Assembly: GCF_022760965.1 (NCBI RefSeq)
Contig: NZ_JAKVIJ010000011.1
Coordinates: 1-64,000 of the forward strand
Source: Simplicispira sedimenti
GTDB lineage: Bacteria > Pseudomonadota > Gammaproteobacteria > Burkholderiales > Burkholderiaceae_C
Length of the DNA stretch: 64,000 bases
Direction of reading: 5' to 3'
Shown here piece by piece: positions 26,001 to 33,793 of this stretch. The notes under the pieces were generated by a model, which worked only from the letters and a program-made list of their open reading frames with translations, did not search any database and was not told the DNA's origin. The stretch's first letter is position 1. The number at the start of each line of letters is the position of its first letter. The translations under genes were made by a program, and so were the position numbers.

Positions 26001-26035
26001 TGAATTATTTAGCCAAACAGCTAATTAGTCAAACG
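26001..26035. promoter_or_regulatory. Palindromic operator between the sulfur-stress operon and its ArsR-type regulator
   Basis: TTAGC-CAAACA-GCTAA (26009-26024) is the core. It is extended by TTGACTGAATTAT on the left and AATTAGTCAA on the right, which are near-mirror images of each other. The site is AT-rich, between the divergent starts at 25960 and 26106, and is placed where a YgaV/BigR-type repressor would bind. Confidence 0.6.
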
Positions 26036-26105
26036 ATGTATCATGGCAACCCTGTGACAGCGATGTCTGCGGGTGCCTTTCAGCGCCCGCACTAGGAATA
26101 TTCCG

Positions 26106-26444
26106 ATGAAAAACCTCCCGCCAGAAGCCCTGCAGCAGGTCGCCGCTTACTTCCAGACGTTGGCAGAGCCCACGCGCCTGCGCATCCTCAACCTTTTGCG
26201 TGAGGGCGAACGCAATGTCGGTGAACTGGCCCAACTCTGCGGCTACACGGCAGCCAACATCTCCCGACATTTGTCCCTGATGACCCAGCAAGGCCTGGTA
26301 CGCCGTGAGAGCCGTGGCACCAGCGTGTACTACAGCATTGCCGATGAATCGGTCTACGCGTTGTGCGATTTGGTCTGTGGCAGCATTGCGCGCCAGTACG
26401 AGCGTGCCACCAAGACGCAGCACGCCATCTTTTCGAGGGAATGA
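26106..26444 (+). CDS. ArsR-family regulator, YgaV/BigR-like (reactive sulfur sensor)
   Basis: A 112-residue winged-helix protein: residues 18-82 (LAEPTRLRILNLLREGERNVGELAQLCGYTAANISRHLSLM) form the helix-turn-helix. Cys45 in the recognition helix region and Cys87 and Cys91 near the C-terminus are available for thiol switching; no CxCxxC metal motif is seen. It stands opposite the DUF2892-rhodanese-OsmC operon, as ygaV stands next to ygaP in E. coli. I infer a repressor released by sulfide/persulfide. Metal sensing is less likely. Confidence 0.88.
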   Translation: MKNLPPEALQQVAAYFQTLAEPTRLRILNLLREGERNVGELAQLCGYTAANISRHLSLMTQQGLVRRESRGTSVYYSIADESVYALCDLVCGSIARQYERATKTQHAIFSRE

Positions 26445-26495
26445 GGGGCAGCGTGGTTGGATCAGGCCTGGCGACGACGGAATACCCAGACCTCC

Positions 26496-26545
26496 TTGTT
26501 TTTATTATTTAACATAATATACATCGTATCTAGTATTGTAGTGAT
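26496..26545 (+). promoter_or_regulatory. AT-rich segment upstream of gloA, possible promoter
   Basis: A ~50 bp stretch with TTGTTTTTATTATTTAACATAA-type composition, far lower in GC than the rest of the window. It contains several possible -10 hexamers, so I cannot fix the exact promoter. It lies 80-130 bp before the glyoxalase ATG. Confidence 0.35.
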
Positions 26546-26624
26546 CCGAGATCAGCGGCACAAGCTGCATCGTGGATCACCACAGCGCCCAACCATACAT
26601 TGCATCCCACGGCACAATGGGCCT

Positions 26625-27038
26625 ATGAGAATCCTGCACACCATGTTGCGCGTTGGCAATCTCCAGCGCTCCATCGACTTCTACACCCAGGTGCTCGGCA
26701 TGCAGTTGTTGCGCCAGTCCGAGAACCCTGAATACAAATACTCGCTCGCGTTCCTGGGTTTTGACGGCGGCAACCCCGGCCAGGCAGAAATCGAGCTGAC
26801 CTACAACTGGGGCGTGGAGAGCTATGACATGGGCTCCGCGTATGGCCACATCGCCATTGGGGTACCCGACGCCTATGCCGCCTGCGAGCGCATCCGTGCT
26901 GCCGGGGGCAACATCACGCGCGAACCGGGGCCGGTCAAGGGCGGCAGCACGGTGATCGCCTTTGTGACCGACCCGGACGGCTACAAGATCGAGTTGATCC
27001 AGCGGCAGCACAGTGAAACCGGTGCAGGCTTGCGCTGA
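26625..27038 (+). CDS. gloA: Lactoylglutathione lyase (glyoxalase I)
   Basis: A 137-residue glyoxalase I of the E. coli Ni2+-type length. It isomerises the methylglyoxal-glutathione hemithioacetal to S-lactoylglutathione. Metal ligands are His5 (ILHTMLRV), Glu ~56 (AEIELTYN), His ~74 (YGHIAIGV) and Glu ~122 (YKIELIQ). The ATG at 26625 gives MRILHTMLRV, the standard start. There is no clear Shine-Dalgarno. It converges with the hypothetical gene at 27110, with a repeat between them. Confidence 0.95.
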   Translation: MRILHTMLRVGNLQRSIDFYTQVLGMQLLRQSENPEYKYSLAFLGFDGGNPGQAEIELTYNWGVESYDMGSAYGHIAIGVPDAYAACERIRAAGGNITREPGPVKGGSTVIAFVTDPDGYKIELIQRQHSETGAGLR

Positions 27039-27048
27039 CCATGGTGCC

Positions 27049-27120
27049 AAGCCAAACATTTGCTATCTATTTAATAGCATCTGACGCTTTATTTGCGGGC
27101 GCCAGAGCACTATTTGGCTT
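27049..27120 (-). repeat. Dispersed repeat, copy F, with extended outer arms and a gene end inside it
   Basis: Outer arms AAGCCAAA (27049-27056) and TTTGGCTT (27113-27120) enclose TTTGCTATC...ATAGCATC and GACGCTTTATTTGCGGGCGCC. The right arm contains the last codons and TAG stop of the gene at 27110. It lies between convergent genes and could fold into a cruciform or terminator. Confidence 0.7.
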
Positions 27121-28357
27121 CAATTGATCGTCGTGTGAGCGCATCCACCTCGCGGCGGGCTGCTTCGGCGTCGCGGGCATATTCGGCCAGGTAGCGATCG
27201 CGCTCTTCGCTGCTCCATTCATCGGACGAAAAGCGCGCGAGCGGATAGCTGACACTCTGGTGCACCAAACCGGCCCAGCGCGGCATCAGCGCGCGGTCGG
27301 GAAAACGGTCGGGGATCAGCAGAAAGCCCTCCACGTCGCGCAAGCGCAGCGGAAAGGCGGGTGCCTTGTCACGTATCAGTGCGCCAAACACCTGCAAACG
27401 CATTTCCTGCTCACCAGAGCCCAGCTCCTGGTTGAACTGCACCAGGGCAAATGGCTTGCCTTGCGCATCGTCCACGCGGCCGCTGACCACATAACGACCT
27501 GCCGTGCGCACCTGCGCCTTGAGGTAAAAGTGGAGCGAACCGCCCTCCACCGCCTCCCGCACCCCGTGCCAGGTGGCGGGCACGGCGGGTGCGTACACCA
27601 CGTCGAAATGCGCCACCCCTTGTCGCCCCTGCGCAGCCACCTGGGCCAGGATGCGGATGGTGCCGTCGTATTGACCAAAGCCTTGCTGTGCAGGGCTGAG
27701 CAAGGCGCTATGCACGCCGTCGCCTGCCAGCGCATCGGCACCGGTGCCGTTGTCAGCAAAGGCCAGGTCGGTTTGGATCAGCGGCACCGGCGTGCGCGTG
27801 TCCGGGACCGACTGGGCTGCTGCGCCGCGCACGATCAGCGGCAGGCGCTGGCCTTCTTCGTTCAGGGCCTCGATGGAAAAACGGGCCACGTCGGTACCGC
27901 TGAGGAAGACCCGATCCTGGGTGGTGCGTAGCCGCACGCCCTTGACGACATCGCCCTTGGCATCGCGCAAAGGGGTTTCTTCCGTCACCGGATCGAAAGG
28001 ACGCACCTGGTCGGGGTGATCCGCCAGGGGACGCGACTCGTGCGGGTAGCGTGTGGCGTCGCGGTAGCTGGCATACACCTGCTCCGCGCGCTCGTAGCGG
28101 GCTTGCCACAAGCGCAGTTTTTCGGCCTGGGCCTGTTGCCCTGCAGCACTCAGGGGAGCCTGCGCGCCGGGCGTGGGCGGGCCCGACGCACCAGCCTGTC
28201 CCGGCGTGGCGAGGGTTGAAGCCATGGCGGACGAGGGCGCTGCGCTGGCGGCAGCCCCTGCCCCGCCCGCCGAGGCCCCGTCGCCCGCCAACCACCACCA
28301 TGCCCCACCTACGGCAGCGGCGGCCAGGCCCGCCGCAATCCATGCCCGCGATGCCAC
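27110..28357 (-). CDS. Hypothetical membrane-anchored protein, partner of the hydrolase gene upstream
   Basis: A 415-residue protein I do not recognise. Residues 4-24 (RAWIAAGLAAAAVGGAWWWLAG) form one membrane anchor. An Ala/Gly/Pro-rich linker runs to residue ~70, then a helical stretch (KLRLWQARYERAEQVYASYRDATRYP). Residues ~130-370 look beta-rich (VRLRTTQDRVFLSGTDVARFSIEALNEEG; GSLHFYLKAQVRTAGRYVVSGRVDDAQ). The C-terminus is charged and helical (SSEERDRYLAEYARDAEAARREVDAL). The start is GTG at 28357, 15 bp after the hydrolase stop, so the two form an operon. The layout recalls a lipase foldase (anchor, linker, periplasmic body), but no foldase motif is seen. Confidence 0.7.
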   Translation of the reverse strand: MASRAWIAAGLAAAAVGGAWWWLAGDGASAGGAGAAASAAPSSAMASTLATPGQAGASGPPTPGAQAPLSAAGQQAQAEKLRLWQARYERAEQVYASYRDATRYPHESRPLADHPDQVRPFDPVTEETPLRDAKGDVVKGVRLRTTQDRVFLSGTDVARFSIEALNEEGQRLPLIVRGAAAQSVPDTRTPVPLIQTDLAFADNGTGADALAGDGVHSALLSPAQQGFGQYDGTIRILAQVAAQGRQGVAHFDVVYAPAVPATWHGVREAVEGGSLHFYLKAQVRTAGRYVVSGRVDDAQGKPFALVQFNQELGSGEQEMRLQVFGALIRDKAPAFPLRLRDVEGFLLIPDRFPDRALMPRWAGLVHQSVSYPLARFSSDEWSSEERDRYLAEYARDAEAARREVDALTRRSIEAK

Positions 28358-28372
28358 CGGGTGTCCGCAGGG

Positions 28373-29284
28373 TCAGCGGGCGTTGGCGGCCATGTCGGCG
28401 CGCACCTTGGAGACCACCCCGCCCCAGTTGCCCCGGGTGTAGTGGTCGAGGGACTCGCTGTCGTCCCGGAACTGGACGCTGTGGTAAGCCCATTTCGCGC
28501 GCCCACCCTCGTTGGCCGCTGTGCCCAGGGTCAGATCGTTGCAAAACCAGTCCGAGGGGTTGCAGAAGCCAGCGCCACCGCTGCCCGACACACCGCCGGC
28601 CGAGTGGTAGGCCACGGCCTCATCGTCCTGTCCCGGCAGGATGCCCGAGTAGAGCGTGCCCTTGGCGCCCGCATACATGTAGAACCACTTGGCGCGGGTC
28701 TGGTTGTGGTCGTACATGGCGCGTGCGGTGGCCGTCTTGAGGTCGGATGTGAGAGGGTCCGACACCGCCCAACTGCCCACGTTGGCCAGCTCGCTGCCCC
28801 CGGCGGCCCCTGCGGCCACGTTGACCCACTTGATATTCCACCCCGTTTGGGTGCTGCCATCGGTGTTGCCGCACACCCCCGAGGCATTGGGAGTGGCATT
28901 CTTCTTGTAACGGGCAGATCCGCCGTAGAGCGACAGCGCATAGCCGATCTGCAGGTTGCCTGCACTGTGCGCGGCGATGTAGCACCAGTTCTGCCCGGTG
29001 CAGTAGCAGTCCAGGGCGTCGCGGATGCGGTAGTTCTGGTCGGCAATGCGGTTGTAGCCGTCCCAATTGACCGATTTTTTGTTGACCCCCGCCTCGGTGC
29101 TGGCAGGGCCCCAGTACGTGAAGTCGGCATGGTTGCCCGGCTGGCCGCCTCCGGTGCGGCCATTGATCCAGAGCGAATAGTTGGTGGCATACACCCCTGT
29201 GGCCAGCGCCCCCAGCAGTGCCACCGCACCCAGCGCCCAGCGGCGCGGACGGATTCGAGAAATGTTCAGGCCCAAAGTACGCAT
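28373..29284 (-). CDS. Putative secreted serine hydrolase (alpha/beta-hydrolase-like)
   Basis: A 303-residue protein with an export signal (residues ~12-34: RIRPRRWALGAVALLGALATGVYA). The candidate nucleophile elbow is IAAHSAGNLQIGYALSLYGG (Ser in AHSAG, residue ~111). A late His in ESLDHYTRGNW and an Asp in GQDDEAVAYHSAGG may complete the triad. The mature protein has at least six Cys (CYCTGQNWCY; GVCGNTDG; GFCNPSDWFCND), suited to disulfides in the periplasm or outside the cell. A GAGGGA site lies before the ATG. The substrate is unknown; lipid ester or polyester are possible. It is followed directly by the anchored partner. Confidence 0.7.
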   Translation of the reverse strand: MRTLGLNISRIRPRRWALGAVALLGALATGVYATNYSLWINGRTGGGQPGNHADFTYWGPASTEAGVNKKSVNWDGYNRIADQNYRIRDALDCYCTGQNWCYIAAHSAGNLQIGYALSLYGGSARYKKNATPNASGVCGNTDGSTQTGWNIKWVNVAAGAAGGSELANVGSWAVSDPLTSDLKTATARAMYDHNQTRAKWFYMYAGAKGTLYSGILPGQDDEAVAYHSAGGVSGSGGAGFCNPSDWFCNDLTLGTAANEGGRAKWAYHSVQFRDDSESLDHYTRGNWGGVVSKVRADMAANAR

Positions 29285-29471
29285 CAGGATTCCCTCTCGT
29301 CGTGGTGATTGGTCTGCCATCCCTGCCACTGGGATGCACAACCGCGCCCTGGGGATGGTGATGCAGGTCAAAAACGAACGGTCGTGCGTGAAAAAGTATC
29401 CAGATATTGCGAGCGCTTGCGCATTGGCAATAACCCTGCTGTCCGACGCAGCCCACAGCCAGGGCTGGCGG

Positions 29472-30659
29472 TCATCCGCCCGCCGCGGTGCGGGGGTCGG
29501 CCGCGCAAACGCGGTTGCGCCCTTGCTGTTTGGCCTGGTACAAGGCCTGGTCCGCAGCGCGCAGGGCCGCGTCCCACTGGGCTGCGTTGTGCACCGCAGT
29601 GCATACCAGACCCACGCTGATGCTCACGACCCCTGCGGTGGGCGAGGCCACATGCGGCAAACCCAGCGCCTGCACGGCTTGGCACATGCGCTGGGCCAGG
29701 GCCATGGCATGGTCGGCGTCCACGTCGTACCACAGCACCACAAACTCCTCGCCGCCATAGCGGGCGCAAGCGTCCAGCGGTCTGCGGGCATGCTCGGCAA
29801 TCACATGGGCCACCGACTGCAAGGCCACGTCACCGGCCGCATGGCCGTAATGGTCGTTGTAGTGCTTGAAGTGGTCCACATCCACCATGGCGATGCCGAT
29901 GCTGCGCCCATCCCGCAGGGCCTCGCGCCATATGCCTGTTGCCCTGGTACTGAAGGCGCGGCGGTTGAGCAGTCCGGTGACGAAATCACGCTCGGCGAGC
30001 TTGTGCATTTGCACCATGGAGCAAAAATTCTGACGTACTGCTTGCTCCAGAAAATGGTTTCCAAAGCATCCAATCAGGTTGGCAGTGGCCAGAAAAAACG
30101 CGTTGTACAACAGTGTGTCGCCATTCAGGCCGACGTGAAGCTCCATGGCCACATAGGCCAGGAACACCAGCCACCCGCAGAGGGAAGCAGCCACAAAGCG
30201 CAGCCCGGTCAAAAAATAGGAAAAGAAGGTGGCCAGGATGATGCCTTCATAAGGCAAGCCGAAGGCGTGCACCCGAGCGACCCAGATGATGCCCACGATC
30301 CCCAGTCCGCTCGCCAGCGCCGAAGCACTGACCAGCCATTGCAGCCATTCACGCAGGCTGCGCACGTACAAGGCAACCCAGGTCAGCGCGAGCACCGGCA
30401 CGATGCCGCCCAGCCGCAAGCCAAGCACGCCGTCGCGCACTAACGGCGGCAGGCTCAAGGCATCCAGCATTGCGAAGGCCAGGAACAGCGCCAGAGCCAC
30501 CGGCAGCGACTTTCGCATGCGGGGCAGAAACTCTGCCAGGTGGTAGCGGCGAAAGTCGGCTTCCAGCGCCGCATCGGCAAAGCGCAGACGCAACCACCCT
30601 GCCCGCGCAAAAGCCCCTGTCGATGCGCGGGCGCCGTTCGCTGGCTCAGGGCTGACCAT
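29472..30659 (-). CDS. Diguanylate cyclase with N-terminal membrane domain
   Basis: A 395-residue protein. Residues ~45-215 hold about six membrane segments of the MASE-like sensory type (LPVALALFLAFAMLDALSLP onwards). Residues ~225-390 form the GGDEF domain. The active site is YGGEEF. The inhibitory site RxxD (RPLD) lies five residues upstream, so c-di-GMP feedback is expected. The start at 30659 is the ATG directly before SPEPANGAR. No ligand for the membrane part can be named. It is downstream of the lipoprotein gene on the same strand (32 bp) and might be co-transcribed with the Mce pair. Confidence 0.9.
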   Translation of the reverse strand: MVSPEPANGARASTGAFARAGWLRLRFADAALEADFRRYHLAEFLPRMRKSLPVALALFLAFAMLDALSLPPLVRDGVLGLRLGGIVPVLALTWVALYVRSLREWLQWLVSASALASGLGIVGIIWVARVHAFGLPYEGIILATFFSYFLTGLRFVAASLCGWLVFLAYVAMELHVGLNGDTLLYNAFFLATANLIGCFGNHFLEQAVRQNFCSMVQMHKLAERDFVTGLLNRRAFSTRATGIWREALRDGRSIGIAMVDVDHFKHYNDHYGHAAGDVALQSVAHVIAEHARRPLDACARYGGEEFVVLWYDVDADHAMALAQRMCQAVQALGLPHVASPTAGVVSISVGLVCTAVHNAAQWDAALRAADQALYQAKQQGRNRVCAADPRTAAGG

Positions 30660-30691
30660 GGCAAGTGTGGGCGTGGTGTGGAGGGCCGTCT

Positions 30692-31384
30692 TCAGGGCGC
30701 AGCGCCCTGCTCCACCAAATCCATGCGGCGCCGAATGCGGGCGGCGACATCGGGTTGACCGCCCTGCTCTGCCCACTGCCGCTGCACCCCCAGCCAGGCC
30801 AGCAAGGGCCTGCGCCAGCCCTGCTGCGACGCGGTGTCCACAGCTGCCTGCACCACTGCAGGCGATGCCTGAGACCGGCGCAGCAACACCCCGGCCGCCA
30901 CCAAGCGCGCCAGCGGGTCAGAAAGCTGCAGGACGTGGGCAGCGGCCGCAGCGTCCGTGGTGGCAAGGGCCAGGGCCTGCTGTGCGGGTGGCAACAACGC
31001 CGCCTGCACGGGGTCCAGCGTCTGGCCAGCCAGATAGGCGGCGTAGGCCCGCTCTGGCCCGGCAGCATCGGTGCGCAGGGCCTCGAAGCGAGGGCAGTCC
31101 CAGGGCATGGCGCTGGCAGTTTGTGCGGCACATTGCAGCAGCTCCAACCGTGCCATGCGTGCGGGTTGGCCAGTGCGGGCAATGGCTTGGCGGGCGTGCT
31201 GCCATTCCAGTGTCGCCACCCGTTGGTTCCCGCTGAGGTAGGCCTCCAGCGCACGCTGCGATGCGCCATGCGAATCCATTTGCCACGCGGGTGTGGGGGG
31301 CTGGCTGGAGCATGCTGCCAGCAGCAGACACAGGGTGGCAGCGGCGGCTGTGCGCCCTGTCCAGGGGATGGCGTTCGCAGTCAT
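30692..31384 (-). CDS. Hypothetical lipoprotein of the Mce cluster
   Basis: A 230-residue protein with a lipobox (CLLLAACSS, Cys ~25). The rest is helical and Ala/Leu/Gln-rich, with a repeat-like helix pairs pattern (LEAYLSGNQRVATLEWQHARQAIARTGQ; AYAAYLAGQTLDPVQAALLPPAQQALALA). It is not the usual PqiC/LptE-like auxiliary lipoprotein in visible motifs. Its ATG overlaps the MlaD-like stop by ATGA, so it is translationally coupled and probably acts with the Mce protein, perhaps at the outer membrane. Confidence 0.75.
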   Translation of the reverse strand: MTANAIPWTGRTAAAATLCLLLAACSSQPPTPAWQMDSHGASQRALEAYLSGNQRVATLEWQHARQAIARTGQPARMARLELLQCAAQTASAMPWDCPRFEALRTDAAGPERAYAAYLAGQTLDPVQAALLPPAQQALALATTDAAAAAHVLQLSDPLARLVAAGVLLRRSQASPAVVQAAVDTASQQGWRRPLLAWLGVQRQWAEQGGQPDVAARIRRRMDLVEQGAAP

Positions 31385-32361
31385 GGCAGCTTGATTTCCG
31401 TATCGCGGGCAAACGGCCATTTGCGCTGGATGTCGCCCACCAGTTGGTCGATCTTGCGCAGGTTGGACTCCACCTCGGCACGCAGCGCCCCCAGATCGGC
31501 CGTGCCCTCGCGCACATTGGCGCCGACGGCCTGGGCCTCGGCCAGCACGGCGTCCACCTTCTTCAGCGTGGCGCGGGTGTCGGCCAGCAAGCCACCCAGC
31601 TGCGCGACGCTGGCCTGCACCTGGGGCATCAGGCCCCCAGGACCGTACAGCTGGGTGTCGGTCTTCGCGGCCAGGCCGTCGATGCGGGTGAGCAAGGCGT
31701 TGGTGCGGTCGAGCGCCGCCAGCACCTTGCCTGCATCCTGCGCATTGCCCATGAGCACCTGCAATGCGCCGCCAGGGGCATTGAGCCGCTCGGTCAGCGT
31801 GCGCACCTGGGCCAGGCTGCTGGCCAGGGCGGCGTCCTGTGCGGTCAGCGCATTGAGGTTGCCCAGCAGTTCACGTGCACTGGCCATGAGCTGCGGGATC
31901 TCCGACGTGGCATCGCCGCGCAGCACCGGGCGCACGGCCCCGTCGGGCAGCGGGTCGTCGTTGAGCAGGCCCGAATACGCACGAATGGCCGTACCTCCCA
32001 CCACACCGCGCACCAGGGTGAACACGCTGGAGACACGCAGCCAGTGCGCGTCCTTGCGCGCCACATCGACAACGATGCGTGCATTGCCTTCGTCGGCCAA
32101 TTCAATGCGGCGCACCCGGCCGATGGGAAAGCCAGAAAACGTCATGTCCATGCCCACCACCACGCCCTCGGAGTCGTCGGCCACCAGCACCAGGGTCTGG
32201 GTGGGCTCAAAGGCGCCGCGCGCATACAGCAGGTACATCACCGAGCCGACGATGAGTGCCAGCGTGAACAGCAGCAGCGCGGCGGCCTTGAGTTCGAGGT
32301 GTGCGACCGGGCGCAGCGCTTCGGGCGCAGCCGGGGGTGGGGACGGTGGGGTGGCGTTCAT
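31381..32361 (-). CDS. MlaD-family Mce lipid-transport protein
   Basis: A 326-residue inner-membrane anchored protein. Residues 24-47 (ELKAAALLLFTLALIVGSVMYLLYA) form the membrane helix. Residues ~50-150 are the Mce domain (FEPTQTLVLVADDSEGVVVGMDMTFSGFPIGRVRRIEL). The long C-terminal part (~160-320) is helical and may form a tunnel-like needle in a hexamer, as in PqiB/YebT-type proteins. It starts 6 bp after the MlaE-like permease stop. It would carry phospholipid or another lipid across the periplasm. Confidence 0.9.
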   Translation of the reverse strand: MNATPPSPPPAAPEALRPVAHLELKAAALLLFTLALIVGSVMYLLYARGAFEPTQTLVLVADDSEGVVVGMDMTFSGFPIGRVRRIELADEGNARIVVDVARKDAHWLRVSSVFTLVRGVVGGTAIRAYSGLLNDDPLPDGAVRPVLRGDATSEIPQLMASARELLGNLNALTAQDAALASSLAQVRTLTERLNAPGGALQVLMGNAQDAGKVLAALDRTNALLTRIDGLAAKTDTQLYGPGGLMPQVQASVAQLGGLLADTRATLKKVDAVLAEAQAVGANVREGTADLGALRAEVESNLRKIDQLVGDIQRKWPFARDTEIKLP

Positions 32362-32367
32362 ACCTTC

Positions 32368-33168
32368 TCAGTAGTAATTGCCCACGAGCGAGGCCACTTC
32401 GATCAGCAGCAGCACCGCAAACATGCGCGCCAGGCCGCCCAACTCGCTTTGCTGCGACAGGGCTTGGCCTTCATCGTACAGGGCAGAGGCCAGCGGGATC
32501 ACCGCCACGGCCAGGCTGGACAGCAGCGTCTTGATGCCAAAAACCAGTGTCACCGCAGGCGAAAACACCTGGCCGAACATGCGTGTATAGCTGGGCAAGC
32601 CCGCCAGATTGAAACCGTACACCCCCAGGTAGGCCATGACCAGGGCCACCACGCAGGACAGTGCCGCCAGCGTGATGCAGGCAAACACCCCAGCAGCCAC
32701 GCGCGGCAACAGTTCGGCGCGCACCGGGTCGGCACCGGCGCGGCGCAGAGCGTCCAGATGGCCCGCATGGCGCAATTGGGCCAGCGCCGCGCCGCTTGGA
32801 ATGGTGCATCGCAAGGCAACAAACAGCGCCGCCGTCAGCGGGATGAGCTCCAGCACCAGCACGCGGATGACCATCTCCAGCGCATAGGCGGTGAGCCCAT
32901 AGCTCAGCGCCGTGACCACCACAATGCGTGTGAGCACCAGGCTCAGCAGCGCGGCCAGCACCGTAAAGCCCGGCAGGATGGGGGCTGTTTCCAGATAGAT
33001 GCGCTGCATCAGGCTGCGCCGTGCTGGGTGGGCGTAGGTCGATGGCGACAGTGCCAGCACCAGCACCACCGCTCCCAAATACACCATGCGCCCCCAGGCA
33101 AGCACACGGCGCTGCAGGGCCATCCACAGGCGGGCATGCAGGGCTGGCGGTGCAAGGCGGTGCAGCAT
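32368..33168 (-). CDS. MlaE-family ABC permease
   Basis: A 266-residue permease. About five or six membrane helices are visible. The cytoplasmic coupling segment HAGHLDALRRAGADPVRAELLPRV (residues ~138-161) is well kept; in MlaE this region docks the MlaF ATPase. No MlaF-like ATPase gene is present before, after or between this gene and the MlaD-like gene. Its own start (ATG at 33168) is 43 bp downstream of repeat copy G. An ATPase from another locus must serve it if it is functional. Confidence 0.88.
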   Translation of the reverse strand: MLHRLAPPALHARLWMALQRRVLAWGRMVYLGAVVLVLALSPSTYAHPARRSLMQRIYLETAPILPGFTVLAALLSLVLTRIVVVTALSYGLTAYALEMVIRVLVLELIPLTAALFVALRCTIPSGAALAQLRHAGHLDALRRAGADPVRAELLPRVAAGVFACITLAALSCVVALVMAYLGVYGFNLAGLPSYTRMFGQVFSPAVTLVFGIKTLLSSLAVAVIPLASALYDEGQALSQQSELGGLARMFAVLLLIEVASLVGNYY

Positions 33169-33210
33169 GGGGAGGATGATAGCGGGCGACAGAATATTTG
33201 AATGAAATAT

Positions 33211-33263
33211 GGCTCTAGCGCTTATTTATCAATCGCAATCAGCTATCAATATAGTAGCAAATC
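33211..33263 (+). repeat. Dispersed repeat, copy G
   Basis: GGCTCTAGCGCTTATTTATC, AATCGCAATCAGCTATC and AATATAGTAGCAAATC. It is one of the most complete copies. It lies between the MerR-type gene, whose stop codon it touches, and the MlaE-like gene. Confidence 0.75.
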
Positions 33264-33726
33264 AAACATGCCGCAAGGGGCCACCAGGTCGTGGAGACTC
33301 GCCACCGGGTTGGGCATCTGCCTGGGCATGCAGCGCTTCGATGATGCGGCAGTGCGCGCCTGTGCCGTCGCAGCCGTTGCGCAGATCCAGCAGACTGCGC
33401 TCCAGCGCCTGCAGCTCCTGCAGGCGTTCGCGCACATGCTGCAGGTGGGCGTCGATGGTGGTGCAGGCGGCATCGCAGTCGGCCTTGGAGCGCAGGTCCA
33501 GCGACAGCAGCGAGCGCACTTCGTCCAGCGACATGTCCATGGCCCGGCACAGGCGGATGAAGCGCAGACGGTGCACATCGGCATCGCTGTAGAGCCGGTA
33601 GCTGTTGTCGGCACGCACACCGGCGGGCAGCAGGCCTTCCTTCTCGTAGTAGCGGATGTTGGCCGCCGTCACGCCCGAGCGGCGGGCTGCGTCGCCGATA
33701 CGATGGTGGGGGGTTGGCGCAGACAT
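33262..33726 (-). CDS. MerR-family regulator, Cd(II)/Pb(II)-responsive type (CadR/PbrR-like)
   Basis: A 154-residue metal sensor. Residues 8-75 form the MerR DNA-binding domain (RIGDAARRSGVTAANIRYYEKEGLL). Cys84, Cys119 and Cys126 have the spacing (35 and 7) of the metal-binding Cys of CadR and PbrR (Cys77, Cys112, Cys119). The start at 33726 is taken because the earlier Met at 33762 would include the promoter. It is divergent from a CDF-type exporter gene with a MerR-like promoter between them. Cadmium, lead or zinc is the likely inducer. Confidence 0.9.
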   Translation of the reverse strand: MSAPTPHHRIGDAARRSGVTAANIRYYEKEGLLPAGVRADNSYRLYSDADVHRLRFIRLCRAMDMSLDEVRSLLSLDLRSKADCDAACTTIDAHLQHVRERLQELQALERSLLDLRNGCDGTGAHCRIIEALHAQADAQPGGESPRPGGPLRHV

Positions 33727-33728
33727 GC

Positions 33729-33759
33729 TTGACCTTGAAGTGGCTTGAGGGTTTCCAAT
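33729..33759 (+). promoter_or_regulatory. MerR-type promoter and operator of the metal exporter gene
   Basis: TTGACC (-35, 33729-33734) and TCCAAT (-10, 33754-33759) are separated by 19 bp, the long spacer typical of MerR-activated promoters. In the spacer is the dyad ACCTTGAAG-TGG-CTTGAGGGT (33732-33752; outer ACC/GGT and inner AAG/CTT match). Transcription would begin near 33766, which rules out a CDF start at 33761. Confidence 0.75.
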
Positions 33760-33793
33760 CATGCCATCGATCGCTTGTTCTGGAGAAACCCCT

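Noticed and set aside
27110..28357. Lipase-specific foldase (Lif) for the protein at 27110
   Set aside because: The layout fits, but no foldase motif (such as the RxxFDYxxS-type stretch) is visible, so I left it as hypothetical.
33761..33793. An earlier ATG for the CDF exporter at 33761
   Set aside because: It would overlap or precede the expected transcription start of the MerR-type promoter. The ATG at 33794 has a GGAGAA site.
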